DNA of 64,000 bases from Streptomyces sp. ITFR-21 (lineage in GTDB: Bacteria > Actinomycetota > Actinomycetes > Streptomycetales > Streptomycetaceae): positions 2,017,501 through 2,081,500 of the forward strand of contig NZ_CP134605.1 of assembly GCF_031844685.1 (NCBI RefSeq). The letters run 5' to 3'. The notes beneath the pieces are model-generated. The model had not been told where the DNA came from and ran no database searches. It saw only the letters and a program-made list of their open reading frames with translations. How positions within the stretch are numbered: the stretch's first letter is position 1; each line of letters begins with the position of its first letter. The position numbers and the translations under genes were made by a program. This document shows, piece by piece, positions 35,377-44,078 of the stretch.

Positions 35377-35444
35377 AACGCTGGGTTAAGGCAGGCCCCA
35401 CACTCTGTTCCGGCATTGGACCACCGGAGCCCGGAAATCGGTCC

Positions 35445-36602
35445 TTAACCTGCCGCGGACTCCCCCGTCACGTGCCCGCCGGCCTTCACCGTGGCGTCCT
35501 TCGGGAAGCCGTAGACGTCGGCGATCAGCTCGTACGAGCGCAGCCGCGCCGCGGGGGTGTGCGTGTTGGCGGTGATCACCAGCTCGTCCGCGCCGGTCCT
35601 GGCGACCAGCTCGTCCAGGCCGGTACGGACCGTCTCCGGGTCGCCGTGGACGACGTCCCCCACCCAGGAGTCGACGAAGTCCAGCTCGGCCTGGCTGAAG
35701 GCGTACGCCTCCGCCTCCTGCGGCGTCGGCAGCAGACCGGGCCGGCCGGTCCGCAGCCGGAGCATGCCCAGCGCGCCGCTCAGCACCTGGCGGCGCGCCT
35801 CGGCCGGGTCCTCGGCGGCCAGCGCGCCCACCCCGATCGAGGCGTAGGGCCGGTCCAGCACCTCCGAGGGCCGGAACGACTCGCGGTAGAGGGCCAGCGC
35901 CGGAATGGTGTTGGCCGACGAGAAGTGGTGCGCGAAGGAGAACGGCAGCCCGAGCGCCCCGGCCAGCCGCGCGCTGAAGCCGGAGGAGCCCAGCAGCCAC
36001 ACGCTCGGCCGGCCCGCCGACTGCACGCCGCCCTCGGCGCTGCCCTGCACCGGGCCGGGGATGGCGTGGATACGGGTGTAGGGGTGGCCGTCGGGGAAGT
36101 CGTCGTCCAGGAAGCGGGTCAGCTCGGCCAGCTGCCGGGGGAACTCGTCGCCGGCCTCGCGCAGCGAGTCGGTCCGGCGCAGCGCCGCCGCGGTGGCCCC
36201 GTCGGTGCCGGGCGCCCGGCCCAGACCCAGGTCGATCCGGCCGGGGGCCAGCGCCTCCAGGGTGCCGAACTGCTCGGCGATGACCAGCGGCGCGTGGTTG
36301 GGCAGCATCACCCCGCCCGAGCCCAGCCGCAGGATCCGGGTGTAGGCGGCCAGGTGGGCCAGGATGACGGCTGGCGAGGAGCTGGCCACGCCGGGCATCG
36401 AGTGGTGCTCGGCGACCCACATCCGGTGGTAGCCGCGGGTCTCGGCCACCTTGGCGATCTCCACGCTGTTGCGCAGCGAGTCGCCGGCGGTCAGGCCCTC
36501 GCCGACGGTGGCCAGGTCCAGTACCGACAGCGGTACGGGCGCGGAGCCGCGGGCCGTGCCCCGGATGCCGTACCGGTCGCTGCCCTGTCGTTGCTCACCC
36601 AC
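35445..36602 (-). CDS. LLM-class flavin-dependent oxidoreductase
   Basis: A 385-residue luciferase-like monooxygenase of the MsnO8 subgroup. It begins VPLSVLDLATVGEGLTAGD and contains RMWVAEHHSMPGVASSSPAV, GSGGVMLPNHAPLVIAEQFG and RIDLGLGRAPGTD. Such enzymes use reduced FMN and O2; substrates range widely and none is indicated here. GTG 36602 with an AGGAGG site is preferred; the upstream frame is unconserved. It is divergent from an IclR regulator with a 289-bp shared promoter region, so regulation by that protein is plausible. Confidence 0.9.
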   Translation of the reverse strand: MGEQRQGSDRYGIRGTARGSAPVPLSVLDLATVGEGLTAGDSLRNSVEIAKVAETRGYHRMWVAEHHSMPGVASSSPAVILAHLAAYTRILRLGSGGVMLPNHAPLVIAEQFGTLEALAPGRIDLGLGRAPGTDGATAAALRRTDSLREAGDEFPRQLAELTRFLDDDFPDGHPYTRIHAIPGPVQGSAEGGVQSAGRPSVWLLGSSGFSARLAGALGLPFSFAHHFSSANTIPALALYRESFRPSEVLDRPYASIGVGALAAEDPAEARRQVLSGALGMLRLRTGRPGLLPTPQEAEAYAFSQAELDFVDSWVGDVVHGDPETVRTGLDELVARTGADELVITANTHTPAARLRSYELIADVYGFPKDATVKAGGHVTGESAAG

Positions 36603-36824
36603 AGCGGGCGCCTCCTGATGGTCGTCGTGCCGTTGTCGTCTCGCTGCCGAACAGCGGGGTGCCGGGGTGCCGGGTCCGCCGTCGGCGACAACCGGAGCCG
36701 CCGTCCGGTTGTTCCCGGCGGCGGCGTGCGCCCGATCACCGAGGGCAGCGCCAGGGGTATATGCCAGAGTGACCAGGTGCTGCACACACGCCCGCCGGGC
36801 GCCGGAGCGCCGCCCCGACCGCCC

Positions 36825-36852
36825 TTACCGTAAAGGCTATTGGGGCTATCGT
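36825..36852 (+). promoter_or_regulatory. Candidate promoter of the IclR gene
   Basis: TTACCG (36825-36830) and TATCGT (36847-36852) with 16-bp spacing resemble a housekeeping-type promoter, 40 bp before the IclR start. GGCTAT is repeated on either side (36835 and 36845). Confidence 0.35.
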
Positions 36853-36891
36853 GGAGAACGCGAAGCGGCCAGACCTTTCAGGGGAGCCACC

Positions 36892-37647
36892 GTGGCGTCA
36901 GACCACCGAACGTCGAGTCCGGTGCACGCGGTCCGGTACGCGCTCCGCGTACTGGAGTCCGTCGGCACGCACCGGCACGGCGTGACCGCGGAACAGCTCG
37001 CCCGCGAGGTCGGGGTGCCGCCCGACTACCTCGGCCAGGTGCTGGCGACCCTGCACCGGGAGAGGTACCTGGGCCTGCTGCCCGGCGGCGGATACGTGAT
37101 CGGGGAGTCCGCGGTGGCGCTGGGCGCCGCGGGCCGGGAGGGCGCGGCGGCCGAGCGGCTCCAGGCGGTCCTGGCGGAGCTGCGGGACGAGATCGGCGCG
37201 GCGGTCTACTTCGGCCGCTACGAGGACGGCGAGATCCGCGTCGTCGACGTGGCCGACGGCCCGGGCACGCCGCGGGTCAACGAGTGGGTGGACTTCCGCT
37301 CCTCCGGGCACGCCAGCGCGATCGGAAAATGCCTGCTGGCCCAGCTGGACCACAACGCCCGGGTGGACCACTTCGCCCGGCACCGCCCGGCCCGGCTGAC
37401 CTCCCGCACCGAGGTCGACGAGCAGGTCCTGCTCGGCCGGCTGGAGCGGCAGCCGGCGACCGTGCCCACCCTCGACCTCCAGGAGTACGCGGTCGGCACG
37501 GTGTGCGCGGCCGTCCCGGTCACCCTCGGCCGGACCGCCGCCTGCCTGGCGCTGTCCATGCCCGCCACCAGCGCGCACCGGCTGCGGGCCGCCGCCGACG
37601 TGCTGCACGGGCGAGCCGCGCCGGTCCTGCTCTCGGTGAGCCTGTGA
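36892..37647 (+). CDS. IclR-family transcriptional regulator
   Basis: A 251-residue regulator. The N-terminal winged helix (HAVRYALRVLESVG, VTAEQLAREVGVPPDYLGQVLATLHRE) is followed by an IclR effector domain (DFRSSGHASAIGKCLLAQLD, YAVGTVCAAVPVTLG). This arrangement, with a short helix-turn-helix and the 'SSGHASAIGKCLL' loop, is common in streptomycete IclR regulators. Start GTG 36892 has GGGGAG 7 nt upstream. It is divergent from the LLM oxidoreductase and may control it. The effector is unknown. Confidence 0.9.
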   Translation: MASDHRTSSPVHAVRYALRVLESVGTHRHGVTAEQLAREVGVPPDYLGQVLATLHRERYLGLLPGGGYVIGESAVALGAAGREGAAAERLQAVLAELRDEIGAAVYFGRYEDGEIRVVDVADGPGTPRVNEWVDFRSSGHASAIGKCLLAQLDHNARVDHFARHRPARLTSRTEVDEQVLLGRLERQPATVPTLDLQEYAVGTVCAAVPVTLGRTAACLALSMPATSAHRLRAAADVLHGRAAPVLLSVSL

Positions 37648-37704
37648 GCCGCCGCCGGTTTGGGTTACGCCCTGGCCATCGGGTACGATCTTCCTTGTCA
37701 GCAG

Positions 37705-37778
37705 GCGCCGCTAGCTCAGTTGGTTAGAGCAGCTGACTCTTAATCAGCGGGTCCGGGGTTCGAGTCCCTGGCGGCGCA
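37705..37778 (+). tRNA. tRNA-Lys (anticodon CTT), second copy
   Basis: Base-for-base identical to the tRNA at 24531-24604, in the same orientation, with identical GTCAGCAG before and CCTG after. A TACGAT -10-like box lies at 37684-37689. The duplication places a roughly 80-bp exact direct repeat 13.2 kb apart. Confidence 0.97.
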
Positions 37779-37786
37779 CCTGAGAT

Positions 37787-37824
37787 GCCGAAGGCCCTCC
37801 GCTTGCGAGCGGGGGGCCTTCGGC
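37787..37824 (+). terminator. tRNA-Lys terminator hairpin (copy 2)
   Basis: A 17-bp stem with one G-T wobble (37787-37803 with 37808-37824) and the same TGCGA-type loop and stem core as the copy-1 terminator. It lies 8 nt after the tRNA. Confidence 0.85.
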
Positions 37825-37867
37825 GTAGCCGGGCGGCGGGTCGTACGACGGGGGTACGCGCCGGGCG

Positions 37868-38719
37868 CTACGCCCAGTGCGCAGGGCGGTCCAGGGCCGG
37901 TGGGAACACGGTACGGGTGTCGCCGCGGGCCGCGTTCAGCTGGGACTGGGTGAGGAAGAGCGCGCCGGTCAGGTCGGCGCCGCGCAGATCGGTGTCCCTC
38001 AGGTCCGCGCCCAGGAGGTCGGCCAGCCGCAGGTCTGCCGCGCGCAGATCGGCGCCGATCAGCAGGGCGCCGCGCAGGCCCGCGCCGCGCAGCGCGGCGC
38101 CGCGGAGCCGGGCGCCGACCAGGTCCGCGCCCCGGTGGTCGGCGCGGCGGCCCGGCACCCGGGCCCGTACCGTCTCGCTGACCCGCAGCAGCAGCTCCCC
38201 GACCGCGGCCCGCTCGGCCGCCGGGTCCACCGCGGCCAGCTCGGCGGGGGCCAGCCGGGTCAGCGTGTCGACCCGGTGCCAGGCCCGCTCGGTCTCCTCC
38301 CGGGCGACGCCGTGGTCGCGGGCCTCGCCGAGGTACCAGAGCAATTCGTGCAGCTGCCGCAGCAGCGGCAGCGCGGCGAACATCGCCCGCCCGCCGTCCG
38401 CGGCGGCCCGCCAGTCCTGTCCGCCGAAGGTCACCTGCGACAGGTGCTGCCCGGCCCCGAAGCAGTCGTAGACCGTGCACCCCTTGTACCCGCTGCCGCG
38501 CAGCCCGGCGTGGATCCCGCACCGGTGCGCCCGGTCCAGGTTCCGGCACGCCTCGCCGGCCTTCTTGTCCGCCGCGAAGTCCGCCGACCTGCTGAACGCC
38601 AGCGCGACGCAGCACAGCCCGAAGCACTCCCCGCAGTCCGCCCGCAACCGCTCCCGCACCGCACGTCCCGCTTTCCCCGCCACGGATCCCGGCGGCCCGG
38701 TGGGTCCGCCGCCGCCCAT
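37868..38719 (-). CDS. Pentapeptide-repeat protein with Cys-rich N-terminal domain
   Basis: A 283-residue protein. The N-terminal 90 residues contain nine Cys (CGECFGLCC, CRNLDRAHRCG, GCTVYDC), resembling a metal- or Fe-S-binding module. A helical middle (about 100-190) follows. The C-terminal 75 residues are pentapeptide repeats of A(D/N)LxG type (GADLVGARLRGAALRGAGLR). Pentapeptide helices can mimic DNA, as in gyrase-protecting Qnr/MfpA, or act as scaffolds; this region is rather short for gyrase mimicry. Start ATG 38719. It converges on the tRNA-Lys terminator. Confidence 0.8.
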   Translation of the reverse strand: MGGGGPTGPPGSVAGKAGRAVRERLRADCGECFGLCCVALAFSRSADFAADKKAGEACRNLDRAHRCGIHAGLRGSGYKGCTVYDCFGAGQHLSQVTFGGQDWRAAADGGRAMFAALPLLRQLHELLWYLGEARDHGVAREETERAWHRVDTLTRLAPAELAAVDPAAERAAVGELLLRVSETVRARVPGRRADHRGADLVGARLRGAALRGAGLRGALLIGADLRAADLRLADLLGADLRDTDLRGADLTGALFLTQSQLNAARGDTRTVFPPALDRPAHWA

Positions 38720-38834
38720 GGTGCCCTATCGGGCGGCGGCGGACCGCGCGGGCGCCGCGGCCCTGCGGTTGCGCGGCCGGGCGGAGGTGGAACGCTTGAC
38801 CTGATGCCGTCCGATCGCCAGATGGGTAGCCCGT

Positions 38835-39968
38835 GTGAAGCGTGCCTGGTCGAGGTTCATCGGAGTCCTGCAGCGGATGGAGGGCCTCTACCTCTCGCGT
38901 ATGGGGATCTCGCTGCCGCTCGCGGTGATCGGCCTGGTGGTGCTCTCGGACCTGCTGGCCGGCCGCGACCACTACCTGACGCCCGGCATCGTGGTCGCGC
39001 CCTCGCTCGCCGCGATCACCGTCAAGTGGCGCGGCACCCTGCTGGTCTGCCTGCTCGGCGCCGGCGTCCAGGGCGCGCTGGCCCCCTACGACGGCGCCGT
39101 CGACATCCCGGACCACGACGTGATCTTCGGCCAGCTCTTCGCCTACGGCATCGTCTCCGTCTTCAGTGTCTACATCTCCTGGCGCCGCGAGACCGGCGCC
39201 CGCGCGTTCACCGCGATCACCTCGGTCGCGGAGGCCGCCCAGCAGGCGCTGATGCAGACGCCCGCCCCCCGGGTCGGCTCGGTACGGCTCGCCGTCCGCT
39301 ACGTGTCGGCCGCCGACGCCGCCCAGATCGGCGGCGACCTGTACTCCGTGCTGGAGACCCCGCACGGGGTGCGGGCGCTGATCGGCGACGTCCGCGGCAA
39401 GGGCCTGGCCGCGGTGCAGACCTCGGCGGTGGTGCTGGGCGCGTTCCGGGAGGCCGCGTACGACGAGGGCGGGCTGGACTGCGTCGCCGAGCGGATCGAC
39501 CTCAGCGTGCGCCGGCACGTGACCACCGGCGACTTCATCACCGCGCTGTTCGCCCAGTTCGACCGGCCGGACAGCGTGGAGCTGCTGCACTACGGCCATG
39601 TGGCGCCGCTGCGGGTGTCCCCCGACGGCTCGGTGGAGACGCTGGACCCGGCCGACCCGTGGGTGCCGCTGGGCCTGGCCGACATGGTGGCCGGCGGGCC
39701 GACGTCCTGGCGGGCGCCGCTGCTGCCCGGCGACGTGCTGGTGCTGTGCACCGACGGCGTGATCGAGGCGCGCAGCCCCGTGGACCACAGCTTCTACCCG
39801 CTGGCCGAGCGGGTCGGGCCGCTGGTCGCCGGCTCCGCGCCCGAGCTGGACGCCGCGGTCGAGCGGGTCTACGCGGACCTGCTCCGGCACGCGGGCGGGT
39901 CGCTGTCCGACGACGTGGTCCTGCTGCTGCTCGCGCCGGTCCCGCACCGGCTGGTCGGCGCCGCGTAG
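38835..39968 (+). CDS. Membrane-anchored SpoIIE/PP2C-type phosphatase
   Basis: A 377-residue protein. Three hydrophobic segments occupy about residues 25-120 (ISLPLAVIGLVVLSDLL, TLLVCLLGAGVQGALA, FAYGIVSVFSVYISW). A SpoIIE/RsbU-like PPM phosphatase domain follows: IGGDLYSVLE, IGDVRGKGLAAVQTSAVVL, LHYGHVAPLRVS, LLCTDGVIEARS. The metal-binding Asp residues are present. In streptomycetes such enzymes dephosphorylate anti-sigma antagonists; no partner is encoded nearby. GTG 38835 is the first in-frame start; ribosome site weak. Confidence 0.88.
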   Translation: MKRAWSRFIGVLQRMEGLYLSRMGISLPLAVIGLVVLSDLLAGRDHYLTPGIVVAPSLAAITVKWRGTLLVCLLGAGVQGALAPYDGAVDIPDHDVIFGQLFAYGIVSVFSVYISWRRETGARAFTAITSVAEAAQQALMQTPAPRVGSVRLAVRYVSAADAAQIGGDLYSVLETPHGVRALIGDVRGKGLAAVQTSAVVLGAFREAAYDEGGLDCVAERIDLSVRRHVTTGDFITALFAQFDRPDSVELLHYGHVAPLRVSPDGSVETLDPADPWVPLGLADMVAGGPTSWRAPLLPGDVLVLCTDGVIEARSPVDHSFYPLAERVGPLVAGSAPELDAAVERVYADLLRHAGGSLSDDVVLLLLAPVPHRLVGAA

Positions 39969-40025
39969 CGCCGGGTGCGATCCCCGGCCGCCGCCCCGCC
40001 CCGGCCCCGCCCCGCCCCGCCCCGG

Positions 40026-41383
40026 TCAGCGGGTGGCCCGCTCCAGCGCGACCAGCACCGACGCGTACGGCTCCCCGGTGGCGTTCTCCATGCCCAGCTC
40101 GCACATCCGGTTCGCCGACTGGTACACCTCGTACCCGCGGGCGGCGACCTCCTCGGCCTCCCGGCGGGTCGCGGCGGCGGTCAGCTGCGCGTGCGCCGTG
40201 CCGCGGTTGGCGCACGCCGGGTGGTAGACGGCCGCCGCGCCCCGCCGCCGGCCCGATCAGACCGAGGTCGTCGCAGATCCGGCGGGCGGCCCGTTCGTAC
40301 GCGGCCAGTCCGGCGTCGTCCGCGGCCCGGAACTCCACCAGCAGCGCGGCGCACCGCGCCGGTACGCCGGGCAGGCCGGTGGCCCGCAGCACCCGCTCGT
40401 CCGTCAGCTCGACGGCCTCGGCGCCGGCCCGGGTGAACAGCGGGACGGCCGCGGCGGCGGCCAGCGAGGGGAAGAAGAGCAGCCCGGCGGCGACCGCGGG
40501 GCGCAGCGGCAAGGGTCGTGTAGACCGCCTCGGCGACGGAGCCGAGCGTGCCCTGCGAACCGATCATCAGGCCGCGCAGGATCTGCGCCGGGGTCTCGCC
40601 GTCGAGGAAGGCGTCCAGCCGGTAGCCGCCGGTGTTCCTGATCGCGTGCCTGGCCCGGATCCATGCCGTCGGCTCCGGGTCCGCCTCGATCCCGTCCCGC
40701 AGGTCCAGCAGCCCCTGGCACAGCTTCGGCTCGGCCGCCGCCGGCGCGGTGTCGGCCTCCGGGTCGCCGGTGTCCACCACCGTGCCCGACGGCAGGACCA
40801 CGGTGAGCGAGGCGACCGTGCGGCAGGAGTCGCGGCTGACGCCCGCCGCCGGCCCGGACGCGTTGCCGGCCAGCACCCCGCCCACGGTGGCCGCCGCCGC
40901 GCTGTCCGGGTCCGGGCCCAGCACCCGGCCGTGCCGGGCCAGCGCCGTGTCCACCCGGGCCAGCACCGTCCCGGGCAGGATCCGCGCCCGCACGCCCCCG
41001 TCGGCGCCCGCCTCCACCGCGACCCCGCCGAAGTGCCGGCGTACGTCCACCAGGATGTCCTCGCCCTGCGCCTGCCCGCGCAGGCTCGTCCCCGCCGCCC
41101 GGAACACCAGGTGCCGCCGCTGCCGGCGGGCGTACCCCATCAGCTCGACCACGTCCCGCACGCTCCCGGGGGGCCACCACCACCTGCGGCACGAACCGGT
41201 ACGGGCTCGCGTCCGAGGCGTACCGGACCAGGTCGGCACCCGCCCCAGCACCTTCTTGGCCCCCAGCAGCTCCGCCAGCTCCCGTGCCAGCCCGGCCGGC
41301 GCCCCCGCCGCCCGCGCCTCCTGCACCCGGTCGCCCGCGCCCTCGGCGAACAACGGCCCCTCGTTGTCCTCCTGCACGGGCAT
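40026..41383 (-). pseudogene. Remnant of FAD- and Fe-S-binding oxidase (GlcD/Dld2-like)
   Basis: The reading is continuous only across several frames. From ATG 41383 it gives ARELAELLGAKKVLGRV, then a one-base loss near 41240 and an extra C near 41167 bracket a shifted stretch (RYASDASPYRFVPQVVVAP). The FAD core follows (FRAAGTSLRGQAQG, DSAAAATVGGVLAGNASG). An extra base near 40512 shifts frame again. Finally, after ICDDLGLIGP, sequence jumps near 40250 to what looks like the extreme C-terminus of the Fe-S half (SANRMCELGMENATGEPYAS). A full gene would be about 2.8 kb, so frameshifts plus a large deletion have inactivated it. Confidence 0.75.
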
Positions 41384-41454
41384 CCGGACCTCCACGACGG
41401 GGATCGCACTGCGGACCCCGACATAAGCGGGCCCGCGGGCCGCCGCCCGTCGCG

Positions 41455-42126
41455 CTACGCCGGGCGGGAGCCGGTGAGCACGGCGTACACGACGACGTTG
41501 GCGGAGTAGGTCCGGGCGGTCCGGTCGAAGGTGCCGCCGCAGGTGATCAGGCGCAGTTCCGGGCGGCCGGTGGAGCCGTAGACACGGGTGGCGTCGAAGC
41601 GGGCCTTCTGCACCACCTCGACGGCTTCGACGGAGAACTCGGCGACCGTGCCGTCGGCGCGGGTGACGTCGACCTCGGCGCCGGCCCTGACGGTGCTCAG
41701 GCCGTAGAAGACGGCGGGGCCGGTCCTGGTGTCGACGTGGCCGACGACCAGCGCCGCGCCGGCGGCGCCGGGGGCGGGACCGTCGCGGTACCAGCCGGCC
41801 ACGCCCGGTGTGTCGTACGGCGGCGGCTCGACGGCGCCGTCCCGCAGCCCGCGCCCGACCAGGTCCGCGTGCACGGCGATCGAGGCGATGTCGAGGTGTT
41901 CGGGGAGCGCGGCGGGCAGCGGCCCGTGCGGCGCGTACAGCCGCGGGGGGTGGTCGCCGGCCGCGGCGGCGAGGGCGCGCGGGGCGGTGCCGGTCGCGGC
42001 GCCGGCCGCGGCGCCGCCTTTGTGGTGGCCGGCCAGCCAGACCGCCGACAGGAGCAGTCCGGCCGCGAGGGCCGTCCACTTCCGGCCGGCCGGCCCGGTA
42101 CCGGGCCCGTCCGCCCCTTCGGTCAT
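41455..42126 (-). CDS. Class F sortase
   Basis: A 223-residue membrane-anchored transpeptidase. One N-terminal membrane segment (WTALAAGLLLSAVWLAG) precedes the sortase barrel (DIASIAVHADLVGRGL). The catalytic His is in ALVVGHVDT, the Cys in LRLITCGGTFD, and the helper Arg in TARTYSANVVV. Class F enzymes are widespread in actinobacteria and usually have few known substrates. The gene begins 5 bp after the stop of a secreted protein that ends in a sorting-signal-like tail, so that protein is a candidate substrate. Confidence 0.9.
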   Translation of the reverse strand: MTEGADGPGTGPAGRKWTALAAGLLLSAVWLAGHHKGGAAAGAATGTAPRALAAAAGDHPPRLYAPHGPLPAALPEHLDIASIAVHADLVGRGLRDGAVEPPPYDTPGVAGWYRDGPAPGAAGAALVVGHVDTRTGPAVFYGLSTVRAGAEVDVTRADGTVAEFSVEAVEVVQKARFDATRVYGSTGRPELRLITCGGTFDRTARTYSANVVVYAVLTGSRPA

Positions 42127-42131
42127 CCCGG

Positions 42132-42758
42132 TCAGCCGCGGGCCGCGCTGCGGCGCCGGCGGACGAGCAGCCCGGCCAGGCCCGCCGCCGCGAAGCCGCC
42201 GGTGGCCAGCAGCGCGCCGGTGCTGGTGCCCGCCGCGGCCGGACCGGCCGCGAGCTGGGCGGTGCCACCGCCTCCAGCGGGCACCGGCCGGTCCGGCGTC
42301 GGCGGCCGGTCCGGTACACCGCCGCCGGCCGCGGTGACCGTGACGGACGCCGCCGCGGAGCTGGTCACGCCGTCGCAGTCCACCGCGATCGCGTACGAGC
42401 CGTCGGCCGCGTCGGACCTGATGAACGCGCTGCCCTCCAGCCCCCTGCCGTCGCCGGCCGGGCCGAGGGCCACGCTGTCCACGAAGACGTCGGCGCTGGC
42501 GCGGGCCTGCTGCCCGGCCGTGCAGGAGGTCGCCAGGCGCAGCGCCACCACCCCGCCGGGGGCGACGGTCCGCGGCGTCACGTCCATCGGCGCGGCCGAG
42601 CCCGACGACAAACCGCTCGGACTGCTGCTGGTGCCGGTGCCGCCCGACTCCGCACCGCCCTCGTCGGCGACGGCCTGTCTGGAGGTGGACATCCCGCCGA
42701 CGGCGAGCGCGATCGCGACGCCCACGGCGGCGACGGCGGGGACTTTCGGACCGGACAT
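42132..42758 (-). CDS. Secreted protein with sortase-signal-like C-terminus
   Basis: A 208-residue exported protein. The signal peptide runs VAAVGVAIALAVGG. A Ser/Gly-rich spacer and one beta-domain (MDVTPRTVAPGGVVALRL, CTAGQQARASADVFVDSVAL) follow. The end, GALLATGGFAAAGLAGLLVRRRR, has the layout of a cell-wall sorting signal: short motif, hydrophobic helix, Arg tail. The motif would be LLATG, close to the LAXTG signal of streptomycete class E sortases but not identical. It is co-transcribed with the class F sortase. ATG 42758 has GGAGG 7 nt upstream. Confidence 0.75.
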   Translation of the reverse strand: MSGPKVPAVAAVGVAIALAVGGMSTSRQAVADEGGAESGGTGTSSSPSGLSSGSAAPMDVTPRTVAPGGVVALRLATSCTAGQQARASADVFVDSVALGPAGDGRGLEGSAFIRSDAADGSYAIAVDCDGVTSSAAASVTVTAAGGGVPDRPPTPDRPVPAGGGGTAQLAAGPAAAGTSTGALLATGGFAAAGLAGLLVRRRRSAARG

Positions 42759-43036
42759 GGGCGACCTCCGCTCAGCCGGGGGCAGGGCCGCACCCGGTGC
42801 TTCGAACATCCCGTCGGCCCCCCGCGCCCGCACCCCGGGCGGCGGATCGCTGGCCCATCAGGGTGAGCGGGGCGCTACGCGGTGTCACGGGCACGGCCGG
42901 GGCCGCGCCGCCGGGCGCGGCGGCGCGCGACGCGGTCGGTACGGGACCGCCGGCCGCCGCGGGCCGGGCCGCGGACGGGGTGTGGCATGCTCGCGGAGTC
43001 ACCTCGTGAGCCCGCGCACGGCAGGAGTCCGCACCC

Positions 43037-43816
43037 ATGACAGAGCGCAAGCCCGTCGCATCGTGGCTGACCGACATGGACGGTGTGCTCATCCATGAAG
43101 GCGTCCCGGTCCCCGGGGCCGACGCCTTCCTCAGGCGGCTGCGCGAGTCGGGACGGCCGTTCCTGGTCCTGACCAACAACTCCATCTACACCCCGCGCGA
43201 CCTGCACGCCCGGCTGACCCGGATGGGCCTGGACGTCCCCGTGGACCGGATCTGGACCTCCGCGCTGGCCACCGCGAAGTTCCTGGACGACCAGCGGCCG
43301 GGCGGCACCGCCTACGTGATCGGCGAGGCGGGACTGACCACCGCGCTGCACGACGCCGGCTACGTCCTGACCGACTCCGACCCGGACTTCGTCGTCCTCG
43401 GCGAGACCAGGACGTACTCCTTCGAGGCGCTGACCAAGGCGATCCGGCTGATCAACGGCGGTGCCCGGTTCATCGCCACCAACCCGGACAACACCGGCCC
43501 GTCCCCCGAGGGCGCGCTGCCGGCCACCGGTTCCGTCGCCGCGCTGATCACCAAGGCCACCGGCAAGGACCCGTACTTCGTCGGCAAGCCGAACCCGCTG
43601 ATGATGCGGACCGGGCTGAACGCCATAGGGGCGCACTCGGAGACCTCCGCGATGATCGGCGACCGGATGGACACCGACGTGCTGGCCGGGCTGGAGGCGG
43701 GCATGGAGACGTTCCTCGTCCTCACCGGGCTGACGGCCAGGGCGGACATCGACCGCTACCCGTTCCGGCCGACGAACGTGGTCGACTCCATCGCGGACAT
43801 CGTCGAACTGGTCTGA
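43037..43816 (+). CDS. HAD-IIA (NagD-like) sugar phosphatase
   Basis: A 259-residue HAD hydrolase of the NagD/IIA subfamily. Motif I is WLTDMDGVLIHEG (nucleophile DxD), motif II VLTNNSIY, Lys motif VGKPNPLMM and motif IV GDRMDTDVLAGLEAG. The C2-type cap sits between motifs II and III. NagD-type enzymes dephosphorylate small nucleotides or sugar phosphates. It appears to be monocistronic, preceded by an AGGAG site and divergent from the sortase pair. The substrate is not predictable. Confidence 0.93.
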   Translation: MTERKPVASWLTDMDGVLIHEGVPVPGADAFLRRLRESGRPFLVLTNNSIYTPRDLHARLTRMGLDVPVDRIWTSALATAKFLDDQRPGGTAYVIGEAGLTTALHDAGYVLTDSDPDFVVLGETRTYSFEALTKAIRLINGGARFIATNPDNTGPSPEGALPATGSVAALITKATGKDPYFVGKPNPLMMRTGLNAIGAHSETSAMIGDRMDTDVLAGLEAGMETFLVLTGLTARADIDRYPFRPTNVVDSIADIVELV

Positions 43817-44078
43817 CCCCGGGACCCGCCCCGGCGTCGGCCCCGCCGTCCGCCTCGGGGGCCCCGCCACCCGGTGCGGCGCCCCCTCTCGCGGCCGCAC
43901 GGGCCCGCGCCCCCGCCCCGGCACCGGCACCGGCACCGGCACCGGCCGCCCGGAGGCCGCCGGCCCCGCGCACGGCGCCCGCGGCGCCGCCGCCGGAACC
44001 GCCGCGACCGGCCCCACCACCGCCGGCGCCCCCGGATCCGGCGGCACGCGGCGCACCCCGGCGTGCGAAAGTAGGCCC

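Noticed and set aside
24531..37778. Integrative element with tRNA attachment sites
   Set aside because: Both repeats are full tRNA genes with their own terminators, and no integrase, excisionase or plasmid-type genes lie between them. Recombination between duplicates remains possible but an integrative element is not supported.
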